64,000 bases of DNA from an uncultured Lactobacillus sp. (lineage in GTDB: Bacteria; Bacillota; Bacilli; Lactobacillales; Lactobacillaceae). The stretch covers positions 26,430 to 90,429 of the forward strand of contig CAMLUN010000001.1 of the NCBI GenBank assembly GCA_946487795.1, given 5' to 3'. Shown here in pieces: positions 22,495 through 31,565 of this stretch. The notes under the pieces are model-generated. The model had not been told where the DNA came from. It worked only from the letters and a program-made list of their open reading frames with translations, and did not search any database. A program made the position numbers and the translations under genes. Every line of letters begins with the position of its first letter. The first letter of the stretch is position 1.

Positions 22495-23916
22495 ATGGAT
22501 ATTAAGAATTACGAATTTTGGTTTGTTACTGGTAGTCAATTCCTTTACGGTGAAGAACAATTAAAGTCAGTTGCTGCTGATGCTGAAGATATTGTTAATA
22601 AGTTAAACGAAAGTGGTAAGTTGCCTTACAAGGTTGTCTTCAAGGGTGTTATGACAACTGCTGAAGGAATCACTAAGTTTATGAAGGAAGCTAACTACAA
22701 TGACAACGTTGCCGGTGTTATGACATGGATGCATACCTTCTCACCAGCAAAGAACTGGATTCGGGGAACTAAGCTTTTACAAAAGCCACTGCTTCACTTA
22801 GCAACTCAATACTTGAACAAGATTCCATATGACACCATTGACTTTGATTACATGAACTTAAACCAATCAGCTCATGGTGACCGTGAATATGCTTACATTA
22901 ACGCTCGTTTACAAAAGCATAACAAGATTGTTTACGGCTTCTGGGGAGATGAAGAAGTTCAAGAAGAAATCGCTGACTGGCAAAATGTTGCGGTTGCTTA
23001 CAACGAAAGCTTTAACATTAAGATTGTTCGTTTTGGTGATACAATGCGGAACGTTGCCGTTACTGAAGGTGACAAAGTTGAAGCCCAAATGTTCCTTGGC
23101 TGGACTGTTGACTACTGGCCAGTAAGTGACTTAGTAGAATATGTAAATGGTATCAGTAAAGAAGAAATTGATGCTGCTTACAAGGACTTAGCAAGTCGTT
23201 ATGAAATGGTCCAAGGTGATAATACTAAGGAACACTATGAACACTCAGTTCGTTACCAACTTCGTGAATATCTTGGTTTGAAGAAGTTTATGGATGAAAA
23301 AGGCTACACTGGCTTTACCACCAACTTTGAAGACTTGCATGGCCTTGAAGAATTACCTGGGTTAGCAGCTCAATTATTGATGCGTGATGGCTACGGCTTT
23401 GGTGCTGAAGGTGATTGGAAGTCTGCCGGAATGGATCGCTTATTGAAGATTGCTGCTGATAATGTTGCTACTGCCTTTATGGAAGACTACACATTAGACC
23501 TTCGTTCAGGTCACCAAGCAATTCTTGGTTCACACATGCTTGAAGTTGACCCAACAATTGCTTCAGATAAGCCACGAGTTGAAGTTCACCCATTAGACAT
23601 TGGTGGTAAAGATGACCCAGCACGGTTAGTATTTACTGGTCGTGAAGGTAAGGCTGTCGATGTTACCCTTTCATACTTCAACGATGGTTACAAGGTTATT
23701 GGTTACTCAGTTGATTGTCATAAGCCAGAAGCTGAAACGCCTCATCTTCCAGTTGCTAAGCAGTTATGGACACCAACTGTTGGCTTAAAGGAAGGTGCTG
23801 AACGTTGGATGCATGCTGGTGGTGGTCACCACACAATCTTGAGTTTCAGTTTGAAACCACAACAAATTAAAGATCTTTTCGGAATGTTAGATGTTAAAGT
23901 TGATTTTATTGAATAG
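22495..23916 (+). CDS. araA: L-arabinose isomerase
   Basis: This 473-residue enzyme converts L-arabinose to L-ribulose, with activity on D-galactose to tagatose known for some homologues. It begins [17 protein letters not shown] and carries the family stretches [20 protein letters not shown] and [12 protein letters not shown] near the C terminus, the latter with metal-binding histidines. AAAAGGAG precedes the ATG. It is the last gene before a strong terminator. Confidence 0.96.
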   Translation: MDIKNYEFWFVTGSQFLYGEEQLKSVAADAEDIVNKLNESGKLPYKVVFKGVMTTAEGITKFMKEANYNDNVAGVMTWMHTFSPAKNWIRGTKLLQKPLLHLATQYLNKIPYDTIDFDYMNLNQSAHGDREYAYINARLQKHNKIVYGFWGDEEVQEEIADWQNVAVAYNESFNIKIVRFGDTMRNVAVTEGDKVEAQMFLGWTVDYWPVSDLVEYVNGISKEEIDAAYKDLASRYEMVQGDNTKEHYEHSVRYQLREYLGLKKFMDEKGYTGFTTNFEDLHGLEELPGLAAQLLMRDGYGFGAEGDWKSAGMDRLLKIAADNVATAFMEDYTLDLRSGHQAILGSHMLEVDPTIASDKPRVEVHPLDIGGKDDPARLVFTGREGKAVDVTLSYFNDGYKVIGYSVDCHKPEAETPHLPVAKQLWTPTVGLKEGAERWMHAGGGHHTILSFSLKPQQIKDLFGMLDVKVDFIE

Positions 23917-23937
23917 TTAATTCAAATTAAAAATCCT

Positions 23938-23986
23938 CAAAATGGTTCTACTCGGCAAACCTCGAGACGAGTAGAACCATTTTTTA
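23938..23986 (+). terminator. Intrinsic terminator of the araEBDA operon
   Basis: AAAATGGTTCTACTCG pairs with CGAGTAGAACCATTTTTT. The ribosome site of the next gene begins only a few bases after the T run. Confidence 0.9.
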
Positions 23987-24001
23987 TCAGGAGCTGGAAA
24001 A

Positions 24002-24571
24002 ATAAAAACTGAAAAAGAGAAAATGCTAGCAGGGGAAGCTTTTAACGTTTACGATCCCGAATTAGTTAAAGAGCGTCAATATGCCCGTCAATTAGTTGAG
24101 CGATTTAATGCTCTTGGCGAGATGAACCCGACTGCAAGCAATACTGTGATTCGTCAATTGTTTGGACACGTTGGCGAAAAGTGTGAAGTTCATCCGCAAT
24201 TCAAATGTGATTATGGTTATAACATTTATGTAGATGATGATTTTTTCGCTAATTATGATTGTGTCATGCTTGATGTTAGTCCAATTCGGATTGGGAAGCA
24301 TTGTTTATTGGGACCGCGAGTGCAGATTTATACTGTTAATCATCTCTTGAACCCACGATTACGGCGCAATGGAGCTTACGGTCAAAGTAAGGATGTCACT
24401 ATTGGGGATAATGCGTGGATTGGTGGCGGGGCAATTATTTGTCCAGGTGTAACTTTGGGTAATAATGTAATTGTTGGTGCTGGAAGTGTAGTGACAAAGT
24501 CGTTTGGTGATAATGTTGTTATTGCGGGTAATCCAGCACGGATCATTAAAGAGAATCCATATGTAGAATAA
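24002..24571 (+). CDS. maa: Maltose/galactoside O-acetyltransferase family protein, possible ATA start
   Basis: This left-handed beta-helix acetyltransferase transfers acetyl from acetyl-CoA to sugars. Hexapeptide repeats run from about residue 65 to the end (for example IGDNAWIGGGAIICPGVTLGNNV), and the catalytic His is in IYTVNHLLNP. Family members normally begin M-KTEKEKMLAGE. Here the first codon of that stretch is ATA (24002), with AGGAG exactly eight bases upstream, and the first ATG is seven codons later (24023) behind a weaker site. Either the gene uses a rare AUA start or it has lost its start codon. It follows the ara terminator with no obvious promoter of its own. Confidence 0.85.
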   Translation: MKTEKEKMLAGEAFNVYDPELVKERQYARQLVERFNALGEMNPTASNTVIRQLFGHVGEKCEVHPQFKCDYGYNIYVDDDFFANYDCVMLDVSPIRIGKHCLLGPRVQIYTVNHLLNPRLRRNGAYGQSKDVTIGDNAWIGGGAIICPGVTLGNNVIVGAGSVVTKSFGDNVVIAGNPARIIKENPYVE

Positions 24572-24600
24572 TTGATTATTTCCCAGGTTATTTTTAATGC

Positions 24601-24654
24601 AAAAAGGGAACTAAGATATGGTCATGTGACGGCCGTTATCTTGGTTCCCTTTAT
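24601..24654. terminator. Convergent bidirectional terminator
   Basis: AAAGGGAACTAAGATA pairs with TTATCTTGGTTCCCTTT between two convergent genes, with A and T tracts on both sides. Confidence 0.85.
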
Positions 24655-24659
24655 CATTC

Positions 24660-25502
24660 TTAATATTTAAGGTTATATTCGTAAACTAGTGCTGGTTCTT
24701 TACCTACGCGTGTAAAGTTATTTAAGTTATTAATAGCAGTCATTTCCTCGTCGCTTAATGTGAAGTCATAGATGTTAATATTTTGCTTGATTCGCGCTTC
24801 ATGAACTGACTTCGGAATGAAGGCGACCCCGCTTTGCAATTGCCAGCGGAGGACAACTTGAGCAGCAGACTTATGATGGTTAGCAGCGATCTTATTGAGG
24901 GTTGGATTGTCGAGGATGGTTCCACGCCCAAGCGGACTCCACGCCTGGGTAACAATATCATGTTCCTTATCGTATTGGAGCAATGGTTGTTGGTTTAGGC
25001 GAGGATGACGTTCGATTTGATTAATAACGGGCATCTCATGCGCTTGAGTAGCAAGATACTGAAGGTGAATCATTTGATAGTTACTAACACCGATTGAACG
25101 GGTCAGACCTTCCTTTTTTAATTCTTCAAGGGCTGCCCAAGTGTCAAAGAAAGCTCGTTCAATTGGCCAATGAATAAGCAGAAGGTTAACATAATCGAGT
25201 TTCAACTTTTGAAGGGAGTCTTTAATAGAGGTGATTGTTTGCTTAAACCCTTGATTAGGTTCCGATACTTTTGTGGTAATGAAAAGTTCCTCACGGGGTA
25301 AGCCAAGCTCCTGTAAAGCGTTCCCGACCTCTGCTTCGTTTTTATATAATTGCGCGGTATCAAAAAGACGATAGCCAGCATTATAGGCATACTTTATCGC
25401 GGAGGTAATCGTACTTTGATCAGTGATTTTATATAAGCCAAATCCTTCTTGAGGCATTGATTGACCATCAGCAAGTAATAATTGTTTTACTTCATTATTC
25501 AT
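24660..25502 (-). CDS. Aldo/keto reductase (2,5-diketo-gluconate reductase type)
   Basis: This 280-residue NADPH-dependent reductase of the AKR superfamily has the catalytic tetrad visible as Asp and Tyr in FDTAQLYKNEAEVG, Lys in ITTKVSE and His in LLLIHWPIE. The cofactor-site motif PKSVHEARIKQN is present. It overlaps the end of araR by eight bases, so the two are cotranscribed, which suggests a role in sugar or sugar-aldehyde metabolism. The actual substrate is not known. Confidence 0.88.
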   Translation of the reverse strand: MNNEVKQLLLADGQSMPQEGFGLYKITDQSTITSAIKYAYNAGYRLFDTAQLYKNEAEVGNALQELGLPREELFITTKVSEPNQGFKQTITSIKDSLQKLKLDYVNLLLIHWPIERAFFDTWAALEELKKEGLTRSIGVSNYQMIHLQYLATQAHEMPVINQIERHPRLNQQPLLQYDKEHDIVTQAWSPLGRGTILDNPTLNKIAANHHKSAAQVVLRWQLQSGVAFIPKSVHEARIKQNINIYDFTLSDEEMTAINNLNNFTRVGKEPALVYEYNLKY

Positions 25503-26592
25503 TGGTATTCTCCTTTGTAATAAGCGGAGCAGTCGATTGTCCCTTAATTATTGTTGGGGTATAAACTTTTGAAGTGACTTCTTCGCCTGCAATCATTTTT
25601 AAGATCATTTTCCCAGCATCTTCACCTAGTTGACGTTTGGGGTGATTAGCTGTAGTGAGGCTAGGGGAGATAATTTGTGCCATTTCATAGTTATCAAAAC
25701 CTATTACTGAAATATCAGTCGGCACTTGTTTTCCCTGTTTCTGAAGATGACTAATAACTCTTGTTGCAAGGCGGTCATTATAGCAGGCAATAGTAGTAAT
25801 ATCATTATTACTATTAAGCATCATATCGATTTTTTTAATAATATCTTCGTAATTTTCGCTCGATTGGTACATAATAACATTTGATTTAGTGGTGGGGATA
25901 TTATTATCTTGATATGCTTTGATCATTCCAGCCATGCGGTCAACCCCTTGTTGATCATCGATTTGGAATACTCCTAAAATATTAGTGTGCCCAAGACTGA
26001 AGAGGTATTTCACTAAACCCTCCTCTGCTTCCCGATCTTTTGTCAGTAAAGAAGGAAAATCAAAGCCAGGATAAGTGGAGTGAAATAGGATTGTTGGAAT
26101 TTTATATTTCTGGACTTGACGATAAAGGTCTAAGTTAGGATTAGGCATGGCGCTTTCAGTTGGCTCAATAATTAATCCAGCAATTTGAAGATCCAACATA
26201 TTTAAGATTGTTTGGCGTTCACGTTTATGGTCATTAAGCGTATTCCCAACGATCATTGAGTAACCTTGTTCTGTTACTATACTATCAATTCCGGAAATGA
26301 TTGGAGGAAAGATATAGTCAGCCATATGAGTGCTGATTACCCCAATGATTTTATTCTTTTCACTTTTTGTCCAATCACGTTGCCAGTCTTGAACAAACAT
26401 CCCACCACCTTGAATACGGTAAATATAGTGCTCGTTTTCAAGGTCACCAACAGCGCGACGAATTGTATAACGTGACACATTAAAACGCTTCATTAAGGCA
26501 CTTTCGGTTGGCAGTTTTTCATTGATTTTATATTTTCCATCAATAATTTCGTTTCGTAAAGTTTGCTTTACTGTTTCATATTTCACTTCCAA
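25495..26592 (-). CDS. araR: Arabinose operon repressor AraR
   Basis: This 365-residue regulator has an N-terminal GntR winged helix (residues about 1-70, LPTESALMKRFNVSRYTIRRAVGDL) joined to a LacI-type sugar-binding domain, the chimeric layout typical of AraR. It starts with TTG, with AGGAG nine bases upstream. It lies in opposite orientation to araEBDA. It should bind the two 16-bp operators at 18340 and 18557 and release them on L-arabinose, as in B. subtilis. Confidence 0.9.
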   Translation of the reverse strand: MEVKYETVKQTLRNEIIDGKYKINEKLPTESALMKRFNVSRYTIRRAVGDLENEHYIYRIQGGGMFVQDWQRDWTKSEKNKIIGVISTHMADYIFPPIISGIDSIVTEQGYSMIVGNTLNDHKRERQTILNMLDLQIAGLIIEPTESAMPNPNLDLYRQVQKYKIPTILFHSTYPGFDFPSLLTKDREAEEGLVKYLFSLGHTNILGVFQIDDQQGVDRMAGMIKAYQDNNIPTTKSNVIMYQSSENYEDIIKKIDMMLNSNNDITTIACYNDRLATRVISHLQKQGKQVPTDISVIGFDNYEMAQIISPSLTTANHPKRQLGEDAGKMILKMIAGEEVTSKVYTPTIIKGQSTAPLITKENTNE

Positions 26593-26633
26593 TGCTTTGC
26601 GCTCCTATCTTAATAAAAGTAGTTTTGAATAAT

Positions 26634-26683
26634 AAAAAATGCTCCATATAATTAGCAACCTGCTAACGCCTATGAAGCATTTG
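26634..26683 (-). terminator. Intrinsic terminator after the universal stress gene
   Basis: On the minus strand ATGCTTCATA pairs with TATGGAGCAT around an inner TTAGCA/TGCTAA hairpin, and a T run follows. Confidence 0.75.
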
Positions 26684-26701
26684 ATTGATTTTATCTTGAT
26701 A

Positions 26702-27190
26702 TTAGAACCGACGCTTCTTTGGATTTTCGATTGGCTTGTTATCCAAATCGGTCCGTACTACTAGAACATCACAAATTGCTGTTCGGGTAACAAATTCGGT
26801 AACAGAACCGATCAAAATTCGTTCAACAGCGTTTAGCCCAGTAGCACCAATCATGATGAGGTCAGCACCCATTTCCTTTGGCATATCCCGAGCAATAATT
26901 GTCTTTGGAGCACCATATTCAATGGAGTAACTAGCATTTTCAACACCGTGCTCTTTAGCATAGTCGATGTACTTGTCTAAAGTCTTCTTTGCAGTTTCTG
27001 TAACTTGCTCAACCATTGAAGTATCGAAACTAGAAATGTTTTGGAATGCACGTGTGTCAACAACGTGAAGTAAACGTAATTCAGTGTCTGCACCATTACG
27101 TTTTGCTACAGCGACAGCTTTCTTAAAAGCCAATTCAGCTTCTTTAGAACCATCAACAGGAACTAAAATGTGTTTGTATTCTTGTGCCAT
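26702..27190 (-). CDS. usp: Universal stress protein (UspA family)
   Basis: This 162-residue UspA-fold protein begins KHILVPVDGSKEAELAF. It carries the ATP-binding pattern MIGATGLNAVERILIGSVTEFVTRTA, matching G-2X-G-9X-G-S/T. The C terminus is basic. AGGAGGGC precedes the ATG. A promoter (TTTACG, 18 bases, TATAAT) is visible in the 83-base gap to the upstream membrane gene. Role in stress survival is inferred from the family. Confidence 0.93.
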   Translation of the reverse strand: MAQEYKHILVPVDGSKEAELAFKKAVAVAKRNGADTELRLLHVVDTRAFQNISSFDTSMVEQVTETAKKTLDKYIDYAKEHGVENASYSIEYGAPKTIIARDMPKEMGADLIMIGATGLNAVERILIGSVTEFVTRTAICDVLVVRTDLDNKPIENPKKRRF

Positions 27191-27273
27191 AATTGTAGTG
27201 CCCTCCTGAAATCTTTATATTATATACTTATTATACACTTTTTCACTATTGAGCGTAAAGCGCCTACGAAACA

Positions 27274-27570
27274 TTACTTGCGATGATTTATGCGAAAATC
27301 AGCAGTAATTGCGAAAGTCATTAATGTTTCGCTGACACAGCCAATGATTACCATAATAACTAGGAATCCAGTATTGTTTGTCCATCCAGAAATGATACTT
27401 AAAATACCGACGATGGTCATCACAATCCCCCAATTTTTTAATTGTGGAGCTAAATATTTGCTTTTAGTAGGGTCAAAAACAAGAAACGGTTTATGGATGT
27501 GAGTTAAGAGAAAGATTCCTTCAAAAAGAGCAATCAAACCAAACAGGGTCATTAGAAGTGGTAACAACAT
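27274..27570 (-). CDS. Small hypothetical membrane protein
   Basis: This 98-residue protein has three hydrophobic segments (about residues 3-23, 46-64 and 67-88). I do not recognise a named family. It lies between the 6S RNA gene and usp. The Lacto-usp RNA motif was described upstream of an operon of a hypothetical gene plus usp, which is the arrangement here. Function unknown. Confidence 0.7.
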   Translation of the reverse strand: MLLPLLMTLFGLIALFEGIFLLTHIHKPFLVFDPTKSKYLAPQLKNWGIVMTIVGILSIISGWTNNTGFLVIMVIIGCVSETLMTFAITADFRINHRK

Positions 27571-27599
27571 AAAAATCTGTCCTATCTATAATGAAATTA

Positions 27600-27875
27600 A
27601 AATGAGGGTGAGAAAAAGCAAAAGTCTTTCTCACCCTCACTGAATATGTACGAAAACTCCGTTGGTGCCGTTAATTGTCATTCAGTGTTGACCTGTGTTT
27701 AAGACAGGTGGGACACGGCTGCCTAATATTCAACTACCAAGTGTAAAGGCATGTTGTCCAAAAGGCAATGCACTAGTCCCAAAGTAATAAGACTGTAAGG
27801 CAAACCTGCGTTTAGACAACGCGTACACTACAGAGTTTTCACTTTTATAATAGCATTTTTAAGTTGTTGGTGCAA
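27600..27875 (-). ncRNA. ssrS: 6S RNA (Lacto-usp motif) with promoter and terminator
   Basis: On the minus strand TTGCAC (27870-27875), a 17-base spacer and an extended -10 TGCTATTAT place the start near 27840. GAAAACTCTGT near the 5' end pairs with ACGGAGTTTTC at 27652-27663, closing a long irregular hairpin with a central bubble as in 6S RNA. A terminator (GAGGGTGAGAAA with TTTCTCACCCTC) lies at 27602-27640. Position directly behind rarA matches B. subtilis bsrA. In lactobacilli this locus is the Lacto-usp motif, later interpreted as 6S RNA, which binds sigma-A RNA polymerase. It fills the 305-base gap. Confidence 0.8.
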
Positions 27876-29180
27876 TTATTTGCTCGGGTGATATTTACCT
27901 CGTAAAGTATATTGCTGGGCCTTCCGTAATTGCCAATATTGCCGGCCTAAACTGGCTTCAAAACGACCATTATTTTTTGGCTGGTAATATTGAGCATCTT
28001 TGATTCGGTCAGGTAAGTATTGTTGAGCTACCCAATCTTGGGGATAGTCATGAGGGTAATCATAATCTAGTCCATGGCCTAACTTAGCAGCTCCTTTATA
28101 GTGGGCATCTTTAAGGTGAGCTGGAACGTCACCAAAGCCACCTTGCCGAACCTGAGCAAGAGCTTCGTCAATTGCATTAATTCCCGAATTGGATTTTGGT
28201 GACAGGCATAATTCGATGACAGCATCTGCTAAGGGAATTCGTGCCTCCGGAAAGCCAACTCGTTCTGCCGTTTGAACTGCCGTAACAGCTCGTTGTACAG
28301 CAGGCATATTGGCGAGCCCGATATCTTCGTAGGCTGTGATCATTAAACGTCGTGCAATAATAGGCAGGTCACCGGCTTCAATTAAACGTGCAAGATAGTG
28401 GAGGGCCGCATCAGTATCTGACCCGCGAATAGACTTTTGAAAGGCTGAGATGACATCATAATGAGCATCGCCATCTTTGTCAGCGGATAACGCCTTTTTC
28501 TGGACGCTTTCCTCAATAATCGGTAGCGTAAGATGTATTTTCCCATCTTCACTTGGATCAGTTGATTTGGCCGCAAGTTCTAACCCATTTAATGCACTTC
28601 GAAGATCACCATTGGTCGCTGCTACTAGTTGGTCCTCAGCATTTTCTTCAAGGACTAATGGTAAATTACCTAAGCCGCGTTCCTTATCAACCAATGCATG
28701 CTGGATAGCAATCTTCATCTCATCAGTCGAAAGCGGGTGAACCGGAAAAATTTGGGTTCGGCTACGGATTGCGGGATTAATGCTGATATATGGATTTTCT
28801 GTTGTCGCCCCGATAAGGATGATTCGTCCATTTTCGAGGTGCGGAAGAAGAAAATCTTGTTTTACTTTATCTAACCGATGGATTTCATCGAGTAGTAAAA
28901 TCACCGTTCCGCTCATCTTAGCTTCTTCTGCGACGATTTGTAAATCCTTTTTTGTATCAGTTGCCGCATTTAGTTTTCGAAAAGCATATTTAGTTGAACC
29001 AGCAATCGCACTGGCAATGCTGGTCTTACCAGTTCCGGGAGGACCGTATAGAATCATCGAAGAAAGCATTTTCGCTTTAACCATGCGCGAGATGATTTTA
29101 CCTGGTCCGACAAGGTGTTGTTGACCGACCACTTCATCTAACGTTCGCGGCCGCATTCGATAAGCAAGTGGTTGTTGCAT
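27876..29180 (-). CDS. rarA: Replication-associated recombination protein A
   Basis: This 434-residue AAA+ ATPase (MgsA/Mgs1 family) acts at stalled replication forks. Walker A is YGPPGTGKTS, Walker B VILLLDEIHRLDK, sensor 1 LIGATTENPY; the C-terminal half contains the tetramerisation domain with GSDTDAALHYLARLIEAGD. It begins PLAYRMRPRTLDEVVGQQHL, the family opening. It is preceded by a YueI-like gene with three bases between. Confidence 0.96.
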   Translation of the reverse strand: MQQPLAYRMRPRTLDEVVGQQHLVGPGKIISRMVKAKMLSSMILYGPPGTGKTSIASAIAGSTKYAFRKLNAATDTKKDLQIVAEEAKMSGTVILLLDEIHRLDKVKQDFLLPHLENGRIILIGATTENPYISINPAIRSRTQIFPVHPLSTDEMKIAIQHALVDKERGLGNLPLVLEENAEDQLVAATNGDLRSALNGLELAAKSTDPSEDGKIHLTLPIIEESVQKKALSADKDGDAHYDVISAFQKSIRGSDTDAALHYLARLIEAGDLPIIARRLMITAYEDIGLANMPAVQRAVTAVQTAERVGFPEARIPLADAVIELCLSPKSNSGINAIDEALAQVRQGGFGDVPAHLKDAHYKGAAKLGHGLDYDYPHDYPQDWVAQQYLPDRIKDAQYYQPKNNGRFEASLGRQYWQLRKAQQYTLRGKYHPSK

Positions 29181-29183
29181 ATA

Positions 29184-29672
29184 TTAGCCACGATCCTTTC
29201 TATGGAAGAGATGGTGGAAAAAGCTTTGGTGTTGATCATTATTTTTTTCAGCCGTACTATTATTTGAATTTACCAGATTAGGATATCGTTTTTTGACGTC
29301 GACTGGTGATTGGTAAACAGCTGTTTTTGCCGCCACGACAACTGCTAATGAATCCGGGTCAGTTTTATATTCTGGATCAGTTTTTAATGTAAACTGGGCA
29401 TTATCTTTAGCAGCAGTTTGAATGTATGGATGAATTTCGTCGTGAGGGAGATTACCGTTGATAAAAACAAGGTTACCAATTCCACGATCTAACTCGGCAG
29501 TTAATGCCTTTGTCCAATCTTGTTCCTGTAGTTCTTGAACACTAATTGTTAGACAGACGCGTTCACGGAATGTTCCGAGATATTTTCGCTGTTCATCGGG
29601 CTTGATTTTTGGTGTACCGTAAACAGCATTGTCAATTCGCTGTTGAGCAGCACTTTTTTCTTGTTCAGACAT
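29184..29672 (-). CDS. YueI-like DUF1694 family protein
   Basis: This 162-residue soluble protein contains DNAVYGTPKIKPDEQRKYLGTFRERV, split here as DNAVYGTPKIKPDEQRKYLG and TFRERV, typical of the DUF1694 family. I chose the ATG at 29672 because AAGGAGG lies eight bases upstream; the open frame runs 11 codons further without a site. The C-terminal tail is rich in His, Asn and Gln. It is cotranscribed with rarA. Function unknown. Confidence 0.82.
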   Translation of the reverse strand: MSEQEKSAAQQRIDNAVYGTPKIKPDEQRKYLGTFRERVCLTISVQELQEQDWTKALTAELDRGIGNLVFINGNLPHDEIHPYIQTAAKDNAQFTLKTDPEYKTDPDSLAVVVAAKTAVYQSPVDVKKRYPNLVNSNNSTAEKNNDQHQSFFHHLFHRKDRG

Positions 29673-29806
29673 ATTGAACGCCTCCTTATCATGCAATTGT
29701 AACACGAAATGCAGAAAACTATATTTCTTGATAATATTATAATTTTTGTTATATCATGACTATGAAGAAACATAAAGTAGGCTAACATATAAGGGAAGTG
29801 ATTATT

Positions 29807-30079
29807 ATGTTTAGTGCAGTATTTTGGGTTTTAGCATTTTGGTTTATTGTCAATCTAGTCTGGACAATTGCGCGCCTTAATAATCGGATGATGTCAAGAA
29901 CGTTTGCCTGGATAAATGTAGTGGCAGTAGTAATTGGCTTTTGGACGTTTTACGCTGCCAGCAATGGCGGGGGCGGAATTGCTCCTTGGTTTCGGTTGAT
30001 GAATTGGACTAACATTGTTCTTGCCATTTTTCAATTTTATAATGGATACCGCCCACATCAATATAGTAAAAAATCATAG
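29807..30079 (+). CDS. Small hypothetical membrane protein
   Basis: This 90-residue protein has three hydrophobic segments and the Trp/Phe-rich sequence AFWFIVNLVW at its start. The ATG at 29807 follows AAGGGAAGTG; an in-frame GTG at 29798 is part of that site. It is transcribed away from the yueI-rarA pair and ended by a strong hairpin. No family was recognised and no function is proposed. Confidence 0.65.
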   Translation: MFSAVFWVLAFWFIVNLVWTIARLNNRMMSRTFAWINVVAVVIGFWTFYAASNGGGGIAPWFRLMNWTNIVLAIFQFYNGYRPHQYSKKS

Positions 30080-30105
30080 CTCTAATTAAAAAGCTTATAA
30101 AAAGG

Positions 30106-30152
30106 CGAGGCTGAGAGAAAACTTTTGTTTTCTCTCAGCCTCAACTGCTTTT
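30106..30152 (+). terminator. Intrinsic terminator of the GAGGCTGAGA type
   Basis: GAGGCTGAGAGAAAA pairs with TTTTCTCTCAGCCTC. Very similar hairpins end transcripts at 43328 and 56491. Confidence 0.85.
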
Positions 30153-30172
30153 ATGAACAATAGTAAGATAAC

Positions 30173-30283
30173 GTGGAAAATAACCACAAGGCTCGAGTCT
30201 AAGTACGAACGATAATCAGCCCGTGCCGTGCTAATCATCGTCCTAGCTTAGCCAACCGCCTTGTCGAGGAGGTTATTTTCCAC
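30173..30283. repeat. 111-bp palindromic element with 13-bp terminal inverted repeats
   Basis: The ends are GTGGAAAATAACC (30173-30185) and GGTTATTTTCCAC (30271-30283), a perfect inverted repeat. Inside, ACAAGGC matches GCCTTGT and CGATAATCAGC matches GCTAATCATCG with two wobble positions. The whole can fold as one long hairpin with interior loops. No coding frame or known family was recognised. It sits between convergent transcripts. Confidence 0.7.
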
Positions 30284-30297
30284 TCGCCTTTGGTGTT

Positions 30298-30705
30298 TTA
30301 TTTTACAATTTCACAGAATTCGATTGTTTCACTGTTAGGGCCTTCAATGTTGAAGAACTTAATTCCCTTATCCCAGAAGTCAAGGTGTTGAACTTCATTG
30401 TCCTTTAGTTTAAAACCTTCAGCTTTAGCAGCCTTGAAAGCCGCGTCCGCATCACTAGTATTAAGGGAAATGTGGTTAATAGCACCCGTTTCGTGAACGG
30501 CACCGTCACCAGTCCAAATTTCTAAAGTGAGGTGGCCATATTGCATGAAAACAACTTCATTTCCCTGGTCATCAGTATCAAATTCACCAAGCTTCTTGAA
30601 ACCAAGCTTTTCCCAAAAAGCAATTGTTTTTGCCATATCATCGGTTGGAATCCCAATGTGTTGTACATCGTCAAAGTAACCTGCTAAACTCTTGTTAAAT
30701 GCCAT
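30298..30705 (-). CDS. VOC (glyoxalase/bleomycin-resistance fold) protein
   Basis: This 135-residue vicinal-oxygen-chelate protein has two beta-alpha-beta-beta-beta modules: DDVQHIGIPTDDMAKTIAFW opens the first and INHISLNTSDADAAFKAAK the second. Candidate metal ligands are the His in QHIGI, Glu in LEIW, His in NHISL and Glu near the C terminus (ETIEFCE). Lactoylglutathione lyase-like activity is possible, but lactobacilli of this kind often lack classic substrates, so the substrate is left open. It is downstream of the membrane protein gene at 31473. Confidence 0.82.
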   Translation of the reverse strand: MAFNKSLAGYFDDVQHIGIPTDDMAKTIAFWEKLGFKKLGEFDTDDQGNEVVFMQYGHLTLEIWTGDGAVHETGAINHISLNTSDADAAFKAAKAEGFKLKDNEVQHLDFWDKGIKFFNIEGPNSETIEFCEIVK

Positions 30706-30729
30706 AATAAAATCACTCCTGTATAAATT

Positions 30730-31473
30730 TTAATTACCAATATCAAGTGCCTGGTGCTTTAATTTAGGGAAGATATAACGGTCTGCCCAACCAGTAATTG
30801 CACCTTGGAAGGCAAGGGCAAATAATGTTCCTAATCCAAAGTTGTAAATACCGCCTTGCATGAATGCAGCGATAATTGCCATAATTGTTGGCGGAATGTA
30901 TGATAACCACATCGCAATTGTTGCGTTACCATGGCAATAACGGAAACGAATAATTTGGAAAAGGTCATCAGCGGGGTGTAACACGAGGTTGACACGCTGA
31001 TAAATTGAAATGGCGGTTCCGATGAAAGCAACCCCTAAGAAGTTAATGAAAACATATAGGATAATCATCGGTAAGGTAGTAGCGTCCGGCATAATTCGGT
31101 TAAAGATGTCAGAGAACCACTGGATAAAAATAGAAAATGGCAACATGAAAATAAAATTACCACCAATTCGTCGCCAGTCCCACTTATGCATCAAAATTGC
31201 GTTGAGGACAGAAGTTAACATCCCTAAGACCATGAAAGCCCAGAAAAGGGTCATTGAATTGTTCCCTAAAATGGCAATCCCTAGGTTGTTTTCTGCGGCT
31301 GTCCAATAAGCGGAGCCAAGAAATTGTGGGTGGACATGTGAACTTGTAACAAGTGTTAGGACGTTCCCCATTGAGTTAATAACAATTGACAGTGCAAAGT
31401 ATGCCCAACTAGCAGTTAATGAAATTGTTCGCTCGGCAACTTGACCTTGTACTGGAACTTTTTCTTGTTCCAT
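30730..31473 (-). CDS. YczE/YitT-like integral membrane protein
   Basis: This 247-residue protein with about six to seven spans has a short polar N terminus (EQEKVPVQGQ). It resembles YczE/YyaS/YitT-type membrane proteins, by general pattern only. A cre-like site (TGAAAGCGCAATCA) lies 160 bases upstream of the start, suggesting CcpA control. It is probably cotranscribed with the VOC gene 24 bases downstream. Function unknown. Confidence 0.65.
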   Translation of the reverse strand: MEQEKVPVQGQVAERTISLTASWAYFALSIVINSMGNVLTLVTSSHVHPQFLGSAYWTAAENNLGIAILGNNSMTLFWAFMVLGMLTSVLNAILMHKWDWRRIGGNFIFMLPFSIFIQWFSDIFNRIMPDATTLPMIILYVFINFLGVAFIGTAISIYQRVNLVLHPADDLFQIIRFRYCHGNATIAMWLSYIPPTIMAIIAAFMQGGIYNFGLGTLFALAFQGAITGWADRYIFPKLKHQALDIGN

Positions 31474-31565
31474 TTATATTCTCCCTTCCAACTTGACCAA
31501 TCATTTGGTGAAGTTATTCACTTTCTCTCTACGATGAATTAATTTACAACCATCAAAAAAGCTTG

